Shown piece after piece: positions 61,914 through 64,000 of a stretch of DNA of 64,000 nt. Location: positions 124,001 to 188,000 of the forward strand of contig NZ_JAAONY010000002.1 in NCBI RefSeq assembly GCF_011602085.1, in the 5' to 3' direction. The translations under genes and the position numbers were made by a program. The DNA comes from Pseudoteredinibacter isoporae. GTDB taxonomy: Bacteria > Pseudomonadota > Gammaproteobacteria > Pseudomonadales > Cellvibrionaceae. The notes under the pieces are model-generated. The model saw only the letters and a program-made list of their open reading frames with translations. It made no database searches and was not told the DNA's origin. Each line of letters begins with the position of its first letter. Within the stretch, counting starts at the first letter, position 1.

Positions 61914-64000
61914 CTACTTCGCTCGTATCAACCAGCATTGATGAATCTTGGCATTGCGCTGAAAATCCTTATCGATGGAGGCTGAGGTAAAATCTTCAAC
62001 GGCGAATTTTTCAAGGGCCTCAACATCCAGCTTAAAGCTGCGCAGATTATTGGAAAACACCAATACACCACCCGGCTTTAATAAATCCATACAGCGTTTA
62101 ATCAGTGCAACATGGTCCTGCTGGATATCCAGCACCTTGCTCATGCGTTTGGAATTCGAGAAACTGGGCGGATCCAGCATGATCACATCAAACGCTTCAC
62201 GACAATTATTCAAATAGGCAAAACAATCTTCCTGCACCAACTCGTGACGGGATTCGGATATATTGTTCAGTTCGAGGTTTTCTCTCGCCCAATCAATATA
62301 GGTACGTGACATATCGACACTGACTGAAGACTGGGCACCCGACATCGCCGCCTGAACGGTAACCGTGCCGGTGTAGCAAAATAAATTCAGCAGGCGCTTG
62401 CCTGCACTGAGTTCGGCAACTTTTTTTCTGACCAAACGATGATCCAGAAACACACCACTGTCGAGGTAATCCCAAAGATTAACAGCCAGCTTGGCTCGCC
62501 CTTCCTGCACAATAATTTTACGGCGCGCGACCTCATCACGGTCCCGCTGGCTCTCGTATTGTTTTTTACCACTTTGACGGCGACGCTGTTTAACAAAAAT
62601 CTGATCTTCGCCAAGCTGGAAGCCACTCACAACAGCATCAACGATCTCCTGAAAGCGGGATTTGGCTTTCGCTTCGTCAATTGAGCGCGGAGCTTGGTAT
62701 TCCTGCACATGCCAATGATCGCCATACAGGTCAATGGCCGCCGCGTATTCCGGAATGTCTGCATCGTATACGCGATAGCAATTCACTTCGCTGGTTTTCG
62801 CCCATTTGCGTAGCGGCTTGAGGTTTTTGCGCAGGCGATTCAACACCATCACAGCACCATCGCTCAGTTCCGATTCGTCTTGGGCACGATACAGAACACC
62901 ATCCTGCAGTTCTGTCGCTTTAGGGGCGATCGCTTTAGGGGGCGCATTGACGAACTGGCTGCTTTCCACATTGATGAGCAACAATTCACTAGCCAAAGGG
63001 CCATTAAACATTTTGTAACGCTTGTGGGCACGCAGGCCCATCGTCTTGCCGAGGTCCGGGTTACCCGTAAAAATTCCGCATTGCCAACCCTCACAACACG
63101 CCTTCAGGCGATCACCCAGGCCGCGATACAATTCACCGAGCGTATCAATCTCTCCCAGGCGTTCACCGTAAGGCGGATTACTCAAAACCAAACCATGATC
63201 AATGTCGCTGAGCTGCTGACCCGCCAGTTGCTCGACACTTTGCAGGGCGAAATCTATATACCGATCCAGTTTGGCACGCTGGGCGTTAAATTTGGCGGCA
63301 CGCAGCACCTTGGCATCCTGATCAAACCCCATAAAGCGCGGCATAGCCTGCGCCATGCCCTGCTGCCGACGCTTGAGCGCCTCTTCACGAATGCCCAACC
63401 AGACATCGCTCTGGTGGTTCAGCCAGCTTTCAAAACCAAAACTGGGTCGCGCCAGGCCTGGTGCAATATCCGCTGCGATCATGGCACCTTCAATCAAAAT
63501 GGTCCCCGAACCACACATAGGGTCAAGCAAAGCCAGGCGTTCTACAGTATTTTCATCGCGTGCCTTAGCGACCATTTCCGGCCAACCGGAACGCAAAAGA
63601 ATAGCCGCAGCGAGATTTTCTTTCAGCGGTGCCAGCCCCTGCTGTTGACGGTAGCCGCGTCGATGCAGACTGTCGCCCGACATATCCAGACTCAATGCCA
63701 CTTTGCCACGATGCAAACGGGCATTGATGCGAAGATCCGGGTATTGCTTGCTGACCGAAGGACGAGAACCAAATCGATCACGCAGGCGATCAACCACCGC
63801 ATCTTTAATTTTCAGCGCACCAAACTGGCTGTTTTTAATGACACGATCCGTGCCGATAAAGTCCACCAGCAAACTGCCCGTGGTGCTTAAATAGTCTTCC
63901 CATGGAATACTGGATGCCGCTCGGTACATGGCATCAGCAGTGTTGGCAGGCAAACTCTTCAGGGGCAATAAAACCTTATTCGCCAATCGCGACCAAAGAC
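61914..64000 (-). CDS. rlmL: 23S rRNA dual methyltransferase RlmKL, 5' end missing
   Basis: The visible 694 residues match the fused RlmKL enzyme, which makes m2G2445 (RlmL) and m7G2069 (RlmK) in 23S rRNA. Parts: THUMP region with GALKIKDAVVDRLRDRFGSR, RlmL methyltransferase with LLDPMCGSGTILIEGAMIAA and VLSNPPYGERLGEID, and RlmK with NLFCYTGTVTVQAAMSGA and VIMLDPPSFSNSKRM. The frame is open past position 63986 to the window edge (LWSRLANKVLLPL), so the apparent start at 63986 is internal and roughly 50 N-terminal residues lie outside. uvrB is 38 bp downstream on the same strand. Confidence 0.95.
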   Translation of the reverse strand, partial: LWSRLANKVLLPLKSLPANTADAMYRAASSIPWEDYLSTTGSLLVDFIGTDRVIKNSQFGALKIKDAVVDRLRDRFGSRPSVSKQYPDLRINARLHRGKVALSLDMSGDSLHRRGYRQQQGLAPLKENLAAAILLRSGWPEMVAKARDENTVERLALLDPMCGSGTILIEGAMIAADIAPGLARPSFGFESWLNHQSDVWLGIREEALKRRQQGMAQAMPRFMGFDQDAKVLRAAKFNAQRAKLDRYIDFALQSVEQLAGQQLSDIDHGLVLSNPPYGERLGEIDTLGELYRGLGDRLKACCEGWQCGIFTGNPDLGKTMGLRAHKRYKMFNGPLASELLLINVESSQFVNAPPKAIAPKATELQDGVLYRAQDESELSDGAVMVLNRLRKNLKPLRKWAKTSEVNCYRVYDADIPEYAAAIDLYGDHWHVQEYQAPRSIDEAKAKSRFQEIVDAVVSGFQLGEDQIFVKQRRRQSGKKQYESQRDRDEVARRKIIVQEGRAKLAVNLWDYLDSGVFLDHRLVRKKVAELSAGKRLLNLFCYTGTVTVQAAMSGAQSSVSVDMSRTYIDWARENLELNNISESRHELVQEDCFAYLNNCREAFDVIMLDPPSFSNSKRMSKVLDIQQDHVALIKRCMDLLKPGGVLVFSNNLRSFKLDVEALEKFAVEDFTSASIDKDFQRNAKIHQCWLIRAK

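Noticed and set aside
62880-63890. 336-codon antisense ORF over rlmKL
   Set aside because: Shadow frame opposite the conserved methyltransferase.

Overview
This is a protein-dense chromosomal window from a Gram-negative gammaproteobacterium. The markers are LolA, TonB-dependent outer-membrane receptors, monomeric NADP-isocitrate dehydrogenase, the ClpS/ClpA N-degron pair with both Aat and Bpt transferases, HflD, RluE and the fused RlmKL. The gene order ftsK-lolA-rarA-crcB-serS-cysG and trxB-aat-bpt-infA-clpA-clpS-cspD-icd-rluE-nudJ-mnmA-hflD-purB-roxA is what I would expect in Pseudomonas/Cellvibrionales-type marine or polysaccharide-degrading bacteria. Moderate GC and large TonB receptors fit a Cellvibrionales-like organism, but this is inference. 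I saw no tRNA, rRNA, transposase, prophage or CRISPR array.

Layout. 1-7 kb is an accessory signalling area: the end of a DUF5610 gene, an FHA membrane protein, a PP2C phosphatase, a Ser/Thr kinase fused to PEGA-like and SUMF1/FGE-like domains, and a soluble PAS-PAS chemoreceptor with a structured leader. 7-16 kb holds an Lrp regulator, TrmH, a NUDT19-like Nudix protein, and an AddB-like nuclease/AddA-like helicase pair. 16-25 kb is aroF (+) converging on a minus-strand run from ftsK to cysG. 25-41 kb is the conserved housekeeping block covering thioredoxin reductase, N-end-rule proteolysis, translation initiation, cold shock, isocitrate dehydrogenase, RNA modification, purine synthesis and ribosomal oxygenase. 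41-55 kb is more variable: a mini-flagellin, an unknown secreted protein, DEAD-box helicase with a long leader, a MATE pump, a giant Oar-like receptor, a MAPEG protein, malate synthase G and an OmpR-type two-component system.

55.5-59.8 kb is the clearest integrated system. On the minus strand a TPP riboswitch precedes a TonB receptor, a small thiamine-binding protein (DUF77/MTH1187 type), a PnuC-family permease (PnuT) and a choline/thiamine-kinase-like enzyme. This reads as a thiamine capture, inner-membrane passage and phosphorylation-trapping operon under TPP control. A 6-bp stem that would occlude the first gene's Shine-Dalgarno suggests translational control. uvrB and the 5'-truncated rlmKL close the window.

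Points most worth a second look are the kinase whose FGE-like domain lacks the catalytic cysteines, the nested inverted repeats before the chemoreceptor, a DnaA-box cluster in an AT-rich gap at 8.4 kb, the 45-codon leader ORF overlapping cspD, the mini-flagellin, and the thiamine operon.
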